Assembly: GCA_025677815.1 (NCBI GenBank)
Contig: JAIXMP010000011.1
Coordinates: 930,001-994,000 of the forward strand
DNA length: 64,000 nucleotides
Origin: Phascolomyces articulosus
Lineage: Eukaryota; Mucoromycota; Mucoromycetes; Mucorales; Lichtheimiaceae
Direction: 5' to 3'
In this document: piece after piece, positions 1-11,511 of the stretch
How positions within the stretch are numbered: position 1 is the stretch's first letter
Layout: each line of letters starts with the position of its first letter
Position numbers and translations under genes: made by a program
Notes under the pieces: generated by a model
Database searches by the model: none
Seen by the model: the letters and a program-made list of their open reading frames with translations, nothing else
What the model was told of the DNA's origin: nothing

Positions 1-52
1 ACTACAGACATCTTTTAATTTAACCCGATAAATAAACCCCAAGGCTTTTTAG

Positions 53-1040
53 TGGATGGATTGAAACAACAAATCCTTAGACTACAAGAAATATCCAATA
101 ATGTCTTAATGTCATCATCACCGAACGATTATTCCAATGAAGGTTCACAAGAAGGTGGTTCCTCTCTTTCACCTATGGCTATATCCCCATCGTCATCTCG
201 GTTAACAAAATATCCTCAACAAGTGGCTATTCATCCAACGTCTCAACCACATTCTTCTCATCCACAACAACAGCAACAACACCATCATCCTCGTTCTCAT
301 CATTCACTTCCACCTCAGCCTCATGCATCATCCGCATCGCCATCACAACAACCGCAATCACACCCGTCGCCGCCGCCGCAACAGCCACCTCGATTTGGAT
401 CCGATTCACCCACTCCGATGAAAGGAGTGGTCCAAACCAGTGGTAATAATAGTAACAGTAGTAACAATAATAACAATAGTAATGTGGGAACACATCAACA
501 AATACGAGTACAACATGAATCCTCCCATCAAGCACGGTTGCCTTCTATTAGTACATTTGGTTCCAATTTTAGTTCTGGTTCAACAACAACAGCGACGGTG
601 ACGACAACATCATCATCAACAGCCACATTACGACCCCTTGTTGTCTATGGTGGAGCTGGTAGTAACAGGAGTGGGAGTGGTGGTAGTACCCCAGACGAAA
701 ATAATAGAAGTGGATCCACCTCACCGTTGCAGGACGACTTTACCAGAAGAACAAGTTCTGACCATCATTCAACCTTACGACGCACATCAGATGAATCCAT
801 GCCACTATTTAAGAGAGAGGGTAATCTATCGATTTTTTACAGATTTATTTACTTTGTGTGCTACATGAAGCATCTCTATTCAACTACTTATTTATTATGA
901 TAGATCATCACCACCAGCAGCAACACCTCCACCATCATCATGGACCTTCTCGTCCAGTAGCAACTTCATTACTAAGTCTTGGATCTCATTCACAGTTATT
1001 GAATCCTGTAACAGATAATGAAGACGATGGTAATCCATAG
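53..1040 (+). CDS. 3' part of unidentified Q/H/S/P-rich protein gene (5' end outside window)
   Basis: Seen: exon 53-820 follows an intron end (tttttag), so the start codon lies upstream of the window. An intron at 821-903 (GTAATC...GATAG) joins in phase to a last exon 904-1040 ending in TAG. The roughly 300 visible residues open with a short amphipathic stretch (LKQQILRLQ). They then become almost wholly disordered: Q/H/P-rich at about residues 50-110, N/S-rich at 130-150, T/S- and G/S-rich at 180-225, and a His-rich tail. Family: not recognised. Inferred: this composition suits the C-terminal tail of a transcriptional or signalling regulator, and the amphipathic stretch could close a coiled coil or zipper begun upstream. 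The exon assignment is supported because the alternative acceptor near 842 runs into a stop within eight codons. Confidence 0.6.
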
Positions 1041-2440
1041 ACTTTTCCCTTTTTTACTCACGCTTCTCTTTCCCTCTCTTGCTCTAACAAAGGGTTGTTT
1101 TTGATATATCTCTTTATTAAAAGTGGGTAGATTACGACATCATGTGAAACGATTACGGCCGGATGAACTATAAATGGGATGATTCATTCGATTTGGGAAT
1201 TTTATATTATAGGACCTAAACTATCAAGAAAATTACACGCACACATGCAACACACTTTAAAATATATTTATATATATTTATTCATTTGCAAAAACATATT
1301 CAGTTTTTACACTCGCTTTTTTACACACACTCATATCTTATATATATACTGATTGTTCTCTCGTTTTTTTTCTCATACGTATTGACATTTGGAAAGATAT
1401 CGCTGTTTTTTTTTATTTTCTTATTTTTACTCTTATACTACTATTACTACTATTACTAAATTACTCAACCAAAAAAAAAAAAGAAACGGTTTTGACTTAC
1501 TCAAAAAAAATATTATATGTTTTCACCTATTTGCATTTTAAAAAATTAAAAAAAAAAGTTATGAAATTAAAAAGAAAAATGAAGCCTCTTCGGTTACGAC
1601 TCAGTGGTGTTAAAATGCCTGTCCCCAATTATATTAAAAGTTAAGAAATGGCTCTTGACCAATAAAATGATGATTTAACGTCGATAACAAGCTGGAAAAA
1701 CAAATCTAAAAATGGTCCTTATCCTTCCGTTCAAATATCTATAAAGGATAATCACGACAAACCATTCGGTTTTGCCTCAAATGTGCAATAAAATATATAA
1801 AACCAGGCTACGTATGGCAGAGGATAATGAAGTTTTTTAAAAATACATAAGATTATATTCATAATAATATGCTGCCTAATAACAGTTTACTGATTAAACC
1901 GTTAAAAGATTTATAGGTATCATAGTGGTTTATCAATACAAGAATACATGTAACATAATCGAAACTTGTTCTCAACTGACTACGTTTATTTATAGATTAA
2001 GTTAATGACTTTGACTAGAGTCTGTAAACAATTGACGCATGTTTACTGTTCTCTCGAATTATTCGCAGTATATTGTATATAAGATGCAACCATATGAATC
2101 TCTCATGTTCCGTCTCTCATATTATTTATTTACGTATCATCATCATAAAATAATAATATTGATACATATAATAGTTTTACAATATTGGCACCAGTTCTTC
2201 CTTTCCATATTGAACGACAATAATCACTGATTTTTAAATAATAATATGTTTTTTGTGGTGATCAATCATAATATAGAATATCACAAGAGAAGGTTTTCAT
2301 TTTTTTTTTCTTTTTTAACCCTCCCAATAGCTCTGCTTTGGTAAGTTATGAAAATATTACAAAAGAAAGTGGAATATTTTAATGGTTGTGAAAAAAGTTA
2401 TATTTTACTAATAAGCAAAAAAAAGTATATTACAATAAAG
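1041..2440. other. AT-rich intergenic DNA
   Basis: No gene is supported. The first 300 bases are probably the 3' UTR and polyadenylation region of the preceding gene. The rest holds homopolymer A/T runs and one short ORF (2039-2230) whose residue content looks random. Confidence 0.6.
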
Positions 2441-2760
2441 GGAGCGTCCATGGGCTTAGCCCTTAATCGAGCATCCCCGCTTCGGCGGGATGCGTTACTA
2501 GCGCTGGCCACCGTCCTGCATAGTAAGTTTTATTTTTCTCATTTTGAATTGAGTAAAAAGTAGGAATAGGTGGTGTCTTTTACCATTTAACACAACTGAT
2601 ATTCATCTGTTTATTTTTAGTCTCTTCGTGCCGGTGTGGGTGCTTCACGCAAGTGAAGCATTCATAAATAACGTAAGTAATAAAATAAAAATTGATATTT
2701 GCCACAATGTTTACAAGTATGAGAATTTTTTTTTCAACTCCAGGCATGTTTTATAGGCTT
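2441..2760 (+). ncRNA. Candidate spliced, hairpin-rich G+C island (structured RNA or tiny gene)
   Basis: Seen: about 80 bases at 2441-2522 are far more G+C-rich than their flanks. They contain an almost perfect hairpin at 2471-2493, with a 9-bp stem, one bulged C and a TTCG loop. A GTAAGT donor follows at 2523 and a TTTTTAG acceptor ends at 2620. The next block, 2621-2672, holds a perfect 8-bp stem with a GCAA loop (2641-2660), followed by another GTAAGT donor (2673) and a CAG acceptor at 2743. UUCG and GNRA loops are typical of folded RNA. Alternative: an ATG at 2450 gives a 39-codon spliced ORF ending at the TAA in the second block. No known RNA family was recognised. A fragment of mitochondrial GC-cluster DNA is also possible. 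Confidence 0.3.
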
Positions 2761-3515
2761 TACGACTCTATTATTATTATTTTAAAAAAAACGTGACAGT
2801 CATATAAGTAGCCAAAGGAGAGGAATCTTATATAGAAAAGGGGAAAGTTATTATTATTATAAACCATGGGATAGTAGAATTGGGTTATTGTTCTTCTTCC
2901 TGAATGATCATATTGAATACATGGATGTAGGAAATGGTAAATTATATATATATACATATATACTTATTATAAAGCATGATTCTAAAGGCTCAACTGTTCA
3001 CCTACTATAGAGCCTCTTCCTTGTCCAATATATATTGATTCTCTAATATAATTCATATAAAGATAGAATAAATAAAATGATGAATAAGCCCTTCAATCAA
3101 CTAACCACGATATCCTGATGAACCCCTTTCTTCATACCCCTCCTCTTTGTCCCCTGTTTTTTGATGTGGTACACTTTATATACTTATTTTGTCTATATAA
3201 CAACACACATCTCCACGCTGCTCTCTCACTCACTCTCTATAATAAATCCTCTCCTTATTTTTTCCATTTTGTAATAATTTTGATCATTCACCAACGTGGT
3301 AGTTTAATCGTTTGTGAGTTGTGTGTATTTATATATGTAAAATACACGCCGTTGTTTGTTATAGTCGTGTAAAGGGTGTGCCTATTAAGATTGCCACCCA
3401 GCCTTTTCTTCTTTCCCCTTTTTTCTTCTTCATCTTATTCAACTATTCTTATTAATACTTTTTTTCTCTTTTTCTTTTCCCTCTTTTTTTTTTAAAAAAA
3501 AAGTATATATAAACC
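2761..3515. other. Intergenic DNA and 5' flank of the G-alpha gene
   Basis: AT-rich. A pyrimidine-rich tract at about 3390-3490 immediately precedes the G-alpha start codon and probably belongs to its promoter or 5' UTR. No other gene is seen. Confidence 0.5.
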
Positions 3516-5367
3516 ATGTTATCCATTCTTGGTATTTGTGCATCATCTGAAGAACGCGAACGTCGTCAAAAAAGTATCCAAATAGATCGTGAAATTGAGC
3601 TGGCCTCACAACGTAATCAACAAGAATGCAAATTATTACTACTAGGTATATAAATGTACTTACATAGAACCTTCTTTCGCTATGATCATCCAATGGATTT
3701 CTAACTTTTGTGTGTATTTATATATCTTATTGACCATCCAATCGACGTACCAAACCAACACAAAAACCCTCTTTTTTTGTTCATTACCAAAACCTACAAA
3801 AAAATAATAATCAGGAAGTGGAGAATCTGGAAAGTCTACCATTGTGAAACAGATGAAAATCATTCATCAAAAGGGTTATTCAAGAGATGAACTAAAAGCA
3901 TGGCGATCGATTGTACATAAGAATTTGGTCGATTCTGCTAAAGATTTAGTAACGAGTGCACGAAAATTGAAAAGAAAATTCACACAACCTAAAAATGAGG
4001 AGGTAAATGGAGTAATAAGAAAAAAAAAGAAGGAAAAAAAAAGTGAAAAATAACAAGACCCATTTTATAATAAAGATATCGATAAGAATTGTGGAAGACT
4101 ATGTACTACCGATTGAAATACCACCGGGTGAGGGATTACCCTCCGATTTAATACTTGCCATTCAAAGTATTTGGCAAGACGAAAGTACCATGGATATACT
4201 TGAGCAAGGTTCCAGTCAATTTTATATTATGGATTCTGCTTCATAGTAAGTAATAGATTGCATACAGAACGGTGGTAACAAATTATAGACAATTATCGAC
4301 TGACTTGTATTTTAAAGTTTCTTAAATCATGCAAAACGTGTTTCGCAACCCGATTACATTCCAACAGTTGACGATGTATTACAAGCACGATTGAAAACAA
4401 CAGGCATTACGGAAACTTGGTTTTTAATGGGGAAAATAAATGTTCAGTAAGTTTTTTTATTCAATTATCAAGAAACATATATAGACTTGGAAGGAAAATG
4501 GAATAAAACTTTTTTTAACATGAATTATCTAGCATGTTTGATGTAGGAGGTCAACGATCTGAACGAAAAAAATGGATCCATTGTTTTGAGAGTGTTACAT
4601 CTATCATCTTTTGTGTGGCCTTAAGTGAATATGATCAAGTTTTACAAGAAGAAACAAAACAGGTAATTCATTGGATTATAGTACTTGCAATAATTGATTG
4701 GAATTTATATCGAACTTTTTTTTTGGCTATTACGAATGTATATAGAATCGTATGATGGAAAGTCTTGTACTATTTGAATCGGTAGTGAATTCAAGGTGGT
4801 TTTTACGAACATCGATTATTTTATTTCTTAACAAAATTGATTTATTTGTTTCCAAAATGAATCGCGTGCCTCTTGAACGTTATTTCCCTGATTATACAGG
4901 TGGAAATGATCCATCCAAAGGTACAAAATATTTATTATGGCGATTTAATCAAACTAATCGAATGAATCTCAAGATTTATCCACAGTAAGACTTCTTTTTT
5001 CTTTTCTTTTACTGTTACTTTTTATCTACACCTTCCTATGGAACACTAACTCATCTTGTTTTTTCATCCATTTTATAATTATATAAATAGTCTTACACAA
5101 GCTACCAGTACTAGTAACGTAAGTCTATACAGAAATATTGAAATGAAATATTAAGTATAAGTATCATAAATTCACAATTTTTTTTCTTAAATCTATCTAG
5201 ATCAAGCAAGTATTCATTATGTATTACGATTCGTTTTCTTCAAAAAAGATTGGATACAGAAAAATAATTAACACTTATTTTCTTTTTACATTTCCTATAG
5301 AATTGTTTTCAAAGCAATTGGTGCAACTATTTTAAAAAATGCGTTACAAGACTCAGGTATTATGTAG
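3516..5367 (+). CDS. Heterotrimeric G protein alpha subunit
   Basis: Seen: nine exons (3516-3645, 3815-4002, 4076-4245, 4318-4446, 4533-4662, 4746-4984, 5091-5118, 5201-5205, 5301-5367) join to 361 codons, the normal family length. Motifs in order: P-loop GSGESGKST, switch [11 protein letters not shown] with the conserved Arg, switch [14 protein letters not shown] with the catalytic Gln, FLNKIDLF (NKxD), and TQAT in place of TCAT. The C-terminus is DSGIM, with no Cys at -4, so no pertussis-toxin site. Known role: a GTP switch coupling seven-helix receptors to cAMP or MAPK signalling at the plasma membrane. Odd: four residues (LSIL) lie between the initiator Met and the Gly that normally follows it, so the Gly2 myristoylation motif is lost with this start. 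The penultimate exon is inferred to be 5 nt, followed by a GC-AG intron. Confidence 0.95.
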
Positions 5368-6692
5368 AAATTGAATATATCTATCAACAACTCTTCTACT
5401 TCTTCATTATTATCATTATCATTCGCCGTTTTTCAATTGTGTAATTCGTATCCACTACTTTTCTCCTCCTTCTTGATCTATCACTACTTCTACTACTATT
5501 ATTATTATTTCCCCTCTCCTCCCTGGTTTAATACTCTTTTTAATTGTCGTTCATCATTCGTCCATGTGTCTCCTTCCTTTTCTTCTAACTACTACTACAC
5601 TTATTATAAATAACCATCATACAATTTTTAAATAACTTTATACTTTTTTTTTTATAATTTATCTCCTTCTCATCATCATCTTTCTCCTTATATTCATCAT
5701 CTCCTAAAAAAAATGTACTTAGCCTTCCATAATAGTAACAATACAACAGTACCATATTTCTTCATGACATCATTTCTGGTTTTTATTCCCTAATAATATA
5801 TATACCATATTAAACCAACATTTTACAATAACTGAGTATATAATATTTAACATATTCAATTTTAATATATTACAAACTACAACAATAGGTAACAAAATTT
5901 TACGTGGTGATTTATTATCAAAACAATAATTAATGAACATCAACCAGAACAGATGAACAAGAAGTATAAATCTTTTTCAATAGTAGACACTCGATAAGGT
6001 TTCTATTTATTAATTAAACATTTTACCGATGCATATAGCGTTTAATTTTTTAATCATACAACTTTTTTTTTGTTCCCTGAAAAAGACGTGTTGATTGACT
6101 GATTGTTTTTTTTTAATAAGTTGACAGCTTTTGAGTCTGTCGTAGATCAGAGATAAATAGCTACCAAACATGGATAATTAACACAGCCACACAAAACACG
6201 CTCTTCTTTTTCATATCATCATCATCATCTTATACAACAAGAACAACAAAATTGCCCCCTTTGTTTTATTGTTTTTTGCTTGGTTGGGTAACTTGCTTGA
6301 GGGTCCCTTTTTTTCTAAACAGCTGCACTCTCCCCATTAAAACGCCACATGAAAATGAACTCATAACTTTTATATATACCCTATCTATTGGTTGGTTTTT
6401 AGTACGAATAGGGTGGTGATCAACAGCAATATATATATATATGAATAAAAGTAAATTACGCATATATATAAACACTCTCTTTTTTGGCCATAGCCTTTCT
6501 CCTAATACATAAAATAAAAGGATGTGTCCAAGCAAAGAAAAATACTGTTTGGGGGAATGAAAGGTGGAGGGAGTCCAATTTCATTTGACAATAGATTGGC
6601 GGTAAAATAAAATTCCGACCTAAATTTTCGCTGGACCACAAAGCGTTATTAATTGCTCCGTCCGAAGACTTTCAACTGCCTCTTTTACCAAC
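5368..6692. other. Intergenic DNA and 5' flank of the eL37 gene
   Basis: The sequence is T/C-rich just after the G-alpha stop (5400-5720), then AT-rich. The last few hundred bases must hold the eL37 promoter. No conserved ribosomal-protein promoter box was recognised with confidence, and no other gene is supported. Confidence 0.5.
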
Positions 6693-7494
6693 ATGGTATG
6701 TATGATGATATGCTAAGGGAGATAGCTATGGGAGAAAAAGGGGGAAATGGGTCATTATAGCAACAACGAAAACGCAATCGATGATCGACGGATGGATGGA
6801 TGGATTGATGGATGAATGAAAATGGATTCGAATACTCCAAAAAAAAAAGAAACATATAATTCAATTCATACGACCATTGCCCGTCCTAACGATTATTGAA
6901 CCATGGGATTTTTAAAAAAAATTATCAAATTGAGACCTCTGACCCGATGTTGTTTCTATATATTTAATGTATATATAGTCCAAGGGTACTACCTCGTTCG
7001 GTAAGCGCCAAACCAAGACCCACACTTTGTGCCGTCGTTGCGGTAACCGCGCCTTCCACAAGCAAAAGAAGACCTGTGCTAGCTGTGGCTACCCCTCTGC
7101 CAAGATCCGCAAGTGTAAGTTATTTTACTTTGATAAGACAATCCTCCATTTTATTCTAAATGGAAGCAAAGGTGTTTTAATGGAAATAAATCAAAAACTA
7201 AAAATTGTATTTTTTTTTCTTCATTAGACAACTGGTCCGAAAAGGCTAAGCGTAGAAAGACCACTGGTACCGGTCGCATGAGCCACTTGAAGCTTGTCCA
7301 CCGTCGTTTCCTTAACGGTTTCCGTGAAGGTAAGAAATTATATTAAAAAAGAGAGAGAAAGAAAGAAGGAATAGAGTGAATCATTATACAAGAATATCTC
7401 AATGTGACAACTAAATAATAATATATATATGTATATTTTAAAAAAAACAGGTACTCAAGCTGTCAAGCAAAAGAAGGCTGAAGCCTCTGCTTAA
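6693..7494 (+). CDS. RPL37: 60S ribosomal protein eL37
   Basis: Seen: four exons (6693-6695, 6979-7114, 7228-7329, 7451-7494) encode 94 residues, the usual eL37 size. The first coding exon is just the ATG, followed directly by GTATGT; ribosomal protein genes are often split this early. The protein opens with [10 protein letters not shown] and has the C4 zinc ribbon (CRRC ... CASC, about residues 19-37). It continues into the conserved block [18 protein letters not shown] and a basic tail. Known role: a structural component of the large ribosomal subunit that binds 5.8S/25S rRNA with one zinc ion. Codons are more G/C-ending than in neighbouring genes, as expected for a highly expressed gene. 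The assignment is secure. Confidence 0.98.
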
Positions 7495-10400
7495 TTTGAT
7501 ACAAAACGATCGACGTCCCTTTAACAACCGTTTTCGAAACAACCTTTTTTTTATGGCACAATAAAAAAAACCTATTTTCAAAAAAAAACCTGCTGTATAT
7601 TCTATGGATGACTTTTTATTGATACTGGGATTGGGAAGGATTTTTGAAGGCAAAATACATAGAGATATCTAGGCAGTGAATGAGAGAGAATGTCATTTAA
7701 AAAAGAGTGCGAGCTGTGTGGATGATCCATAGTTTTTGTATCTACGCAAAATTGAAGTTTTATAAAAAGGGATCATGTTGAAATGAAGAAAATTCATCAA
7801 ACAATAGTCAACGTAACTATTCAAAAATAGGGTAATTAAATTGGAACGTTTATTTGAAACGGTCGTTTCTTCCATCAATAGGATGCTTGTAACATATTTT
7901 TCTGAGATTTTTTTCCCTTTGTTTGTTTATCAATTAATCAAGCAACAGTAAACTAAAGGCTCATTTCATTGTTTTATATCAATCTCTCGCACTGTATGTA
8001 TAAAGAAGATCAAGCAATAGAAATGGTGGATTATGTAGCTTATATTATTAGTACCTTAATTGTAACAGTTAAGAAATCTTATTGGCTTAATTGTATAATC
8101 TGAGGGAATTCAGACTATCCAGGTTTTTGATGTGATATTTATACTGAACATATTGGAATAACTTTATTTTGACGAATTAATTAATAAAGAAGAGCACCAG
8201 CAACATTGCTATACAAAAAGCGGTTTTTGGATAATAGCAAAAGTGGCTATTTCCCAGCAGTGTTTCTAAACGAGTAGCTAAAATGAATAAGCCGGGGAAC
8301 GTTTGCCAAATGATTGATAGCTGTTTATATTATACACAGTAACACACTACCAAAAAAAAATACCTGTCACTAAAAAATGAGGGAACAGCATGAATTTTTT
8401 TACCTTTGTTTGCAATTTTATTTTTTGTGCATTTGGATAATGTTTTGCATAGAAATAAACACCATATTTCATTAGTTAATAGAATTTTTTTTCAAATATA
8501 TATTTGGATATATAAACATGTGTGTCCTTGATTTTTTTTTTTTTTTTTTTTTTTTTTGCGCACAGAACCCACATGGTATTTTATTATTACCAATAAATTT
8601 ATCTAGAATTCCCGTGTTCTTGTCAAGATCCGCGGAAATATGTATCTCTAATCATACTTCTGCTGCCAGCATATGATGGGCCAAGTGCAAGGTTTCGCTT
8701 GGGGAACATTGACAAGCTGTGCTTCACATTGTACCATGGAATATTTTTGTCAGTTAGTAGTATCATATATAGTCTTCTATATGTTTTCCTCAAGCATTCT
8801 CCTTTTATTCATGATCTTAACTGTTCATTTTTTACATAATAGAGTAGAGGTTATAATATTTGAACTGTGGATTCAGTCTTATTTTTAGTTTTGTATTTAC
8901 ATATTTTACGCAAATATCACCCTAGTGTAAAAAGTTTATGCAACAAAACAATTCTTAATACCATATCTTTATTATTTTTCTCTATTATATAGAAATATAG
9001 AAAACAGTATATAAAAACTTTTGTTAATAGAAATAAAAATATAAGTAGGGTTATAGCAATGAATAAATAATAATAATAATGACCACTATTATAGGTAACA
9101 AATACTCGTTGCCATGACAACCGTTCCTGAATTCTGGCACTCTGAGTGCTATGTAGCTGAGTGGGAAATTTTCTTCTTTCATATCCACCTCTCAAAAAAC
9201 AAAAAACAAAAGAACAACCATGATCATCACAGATACACTAACGAAAATTACTAACTACTACAGGACTACTTGAATTAGTAGCAGAAACCTTTTGCAACCA
9301 GCACTTTTTACCAGAATTAGATAGCAAAAAAAAAAAACCCCCAGATTACCTTTGTATAAATATTATTCTTCGTATATTATTTTGTATTTGGCGTCAATAG
9401 CCAATTCTCTTTCCTCTTGATACGTAAATAAATATTTTTTTAAAAAAATAATACATCTTATGTACTTCTTGTACAATGTGTAAAGAAGTAATTATTCTGC
9501 AGTATTGATCTCAATCATAGAATCCATAGAAAGCATACCTAGAGAACCAGTATCGAAACTTTCTTTTTAAAGCAAACATTTTATATAAATCTCTAATAAA
9601 ATCATACGCACGCTTTTAACAGTAGTTTTTTTTTTTTTTTTTGAGTTTCTGGCGCTCATTATTACTACTATATAGAGACGATAGCACCAAATGACATAAT
9701 CTAGTGACCCAATTTTCCCAAATCATATATACCCAAGAGCAGAATTTTAGTTGCATTATAAAAACTGCCGCTAAATACATTGGTACCTGTATGATCACAC
9801 ATTGTTTGATTGTTTTCCCTAATTTGGTTTTTTAACTATTCTTTCCAAGGACGTAAATATATCATGCTAAAGGCTGTTCTTGCCCTCTATCTTGGAGTTC
9901 CAATAAGACTTGCATAACTATTTATATAGTTCTACCGTTATTGGAAAATTACCTATCTGTTCCCCTATTATATTATTGATGCGATTAGTTTACCATGGAT
10001 ATGCGATTATAGATATGTGAAAAATAAAATAAAGACGGGTAAAAGATGACTAAATAATAAACTTGACTAATAGTGGATGCTTATTTTTATAAACGATGTG
10101 GGAATGCTATATAAAAAATGACAGAATTCATCAAGGCAACCGAACATTTAATTATCTTACTTATATGTATATTCAAAACATACATTTATACTTTGACAAA
10201 AAGAAAAATAAATAAAACTTCTCTTCAAGTATAGTAGATATTACCTAGGCTATTAAAGCAAATTTTCTATTATAATAGAAAATCGTTGGACAATAAGTAC
10301 TTGAGCTGTAATGTCTTTGAAAAACTCACAGTATATATTATTGAAAGAGGGACAGAAACTCCTGCTGTGCCTATAATACTAATTTAACAAAGTCATACTG

Positions 10401-11511
10401 CATCTAAAATAGTTATACCTGTCTACAAATTAATGTTGGAAAACGACCTTGAAAAACGAAAAACCCATATATCAATATATCAAAAATATAGAATTCAGTT
10501 TTCTTTTAGATGGTTCAGTAGATCTTTATGCATCGACATCCTTCGTGGGTAATTTTCTATAGTTAGTATTTAGAAGAGTAGGTTTTGTGATGGGTAAAAA
10601 AAATCGAAGCAGTTTTAAGCTCATTTTGTTTCTATATCTTATAGTAGTAAGTAGTACGAAGTGTAGTGATCGGTACACTCTTGTCTTAAAAAAACAAACA
10701 AACAGAGATTGATGGGGTTTGTATGACCAAAAAAAAAGCTGATATTTTAATGATGGCTATTGTCCTATAGATTGTAAATAGACGCACGGGTCTCTCATCT
10801 TTCAGTCATATAGTTAGTATGGGGCCACATCACCATCAGTTACCCCATACATGAGTGAACGTTTGTCAAAAAGAATAAACTGAAATAGTAGTATTATGGT
10901 GATTTACTCACACTTGTAAAGAAGATTTGAAATTTAAGCGTAAAATATGTGGTAGCCATCGTAAAGTCTTTTTTATTCATCAGTTTGATTGATTCATAAA
11001 TAAGGTTTTCAAACCGGTATAACCTCTTAAGCCCTTCTAAAGATAGAATACATTTTTTAATAATAATACAGAATTTGAAAATGACACATGTGATGAATGC
11101 CATGGATCGCATGATGGTTGTAACAGTCATTGACTTTACAAATAGATAGTACGAATGAGAAAATACCGTTTTCCTCGGAAGCAAGTTACTTCCGGATAAG
11201 TTTATAGTATTTATCATTTGTAAAGCAGTTTCCCTTGACGAGAAGAAATTCTTTGCATTGGTGGGGAAATGGCTATATGTTGGGGATAAAATGACAGTTT
11301 TGGTAGTTTGGAATTGCTTGTGTAACGTTAAAATCAATTTTTAAAATAGAGAGCTGTATTTTTTGTTATTGGGGTAAAAAAATATATATATATAAAAGAC
11401 AGAAAGGGATCGCCTTTCATTTCCTTTTACTTCTTTTTCTTTCTTTTTTGTTTCTTATAATTTTCTATTTACCCCAAAATACCTTCCTCTTTAAACACAA
11501 TTACTAGAACC
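7495..11511. other. 4-kb stretch with no recognised gene
   Basis: The sequence is AT-rich with many stops in all frames. It includes a 26-base T run (8532-8557). A patch of more balanced composition at about 8570-8760 has short open frames but no recognisable domain. A minus-strand 147-codon ORF at 10894-11337 lacks any family signature. The last 150 bases before 11512 are pyrimidine-rich and probably hold the promoter and 5' UTR of the acyltransferase gene. Confidence 0.55.
8532..8557. repeat. Poly(T) tract, 26 bases
   Basis: An uninterrupted run of T on the + strand. It could be a slippage-prone homopolymer or the tail of an old retroposed copy on the minus strand; nothing recognisable lies beside it. 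Confidence 0.9.

Noticed and set aside
2471..2500. Possible Helitron 3' end (hairpin followed by CTAG)
   Set aside because: The base after CTAG is C rather than T, no matching 5' TC end and no Rep/helicase remnant is nearby. The hairpin plus intron borders fit other readings better.
6696..6978. Possible box C/D snoRNA in the first eL37 intron (a TGATGA-like motif near 6701 and CTGA near 6940)
   Set aside because: The boxes are about 240 nt apart, far beyond the usual C/D spacing, and no terminal stem was found.
10894..11337. A 147-codon minus-strand ORF upstream of the acyltransferase gene
   Set aside because: Codon content looks random for AT-rich DNA, no domain or signal is visible, and flanking sequence gives no convincing exons. 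Not annotated, though a short lineage-specific gene cannot be excluded.
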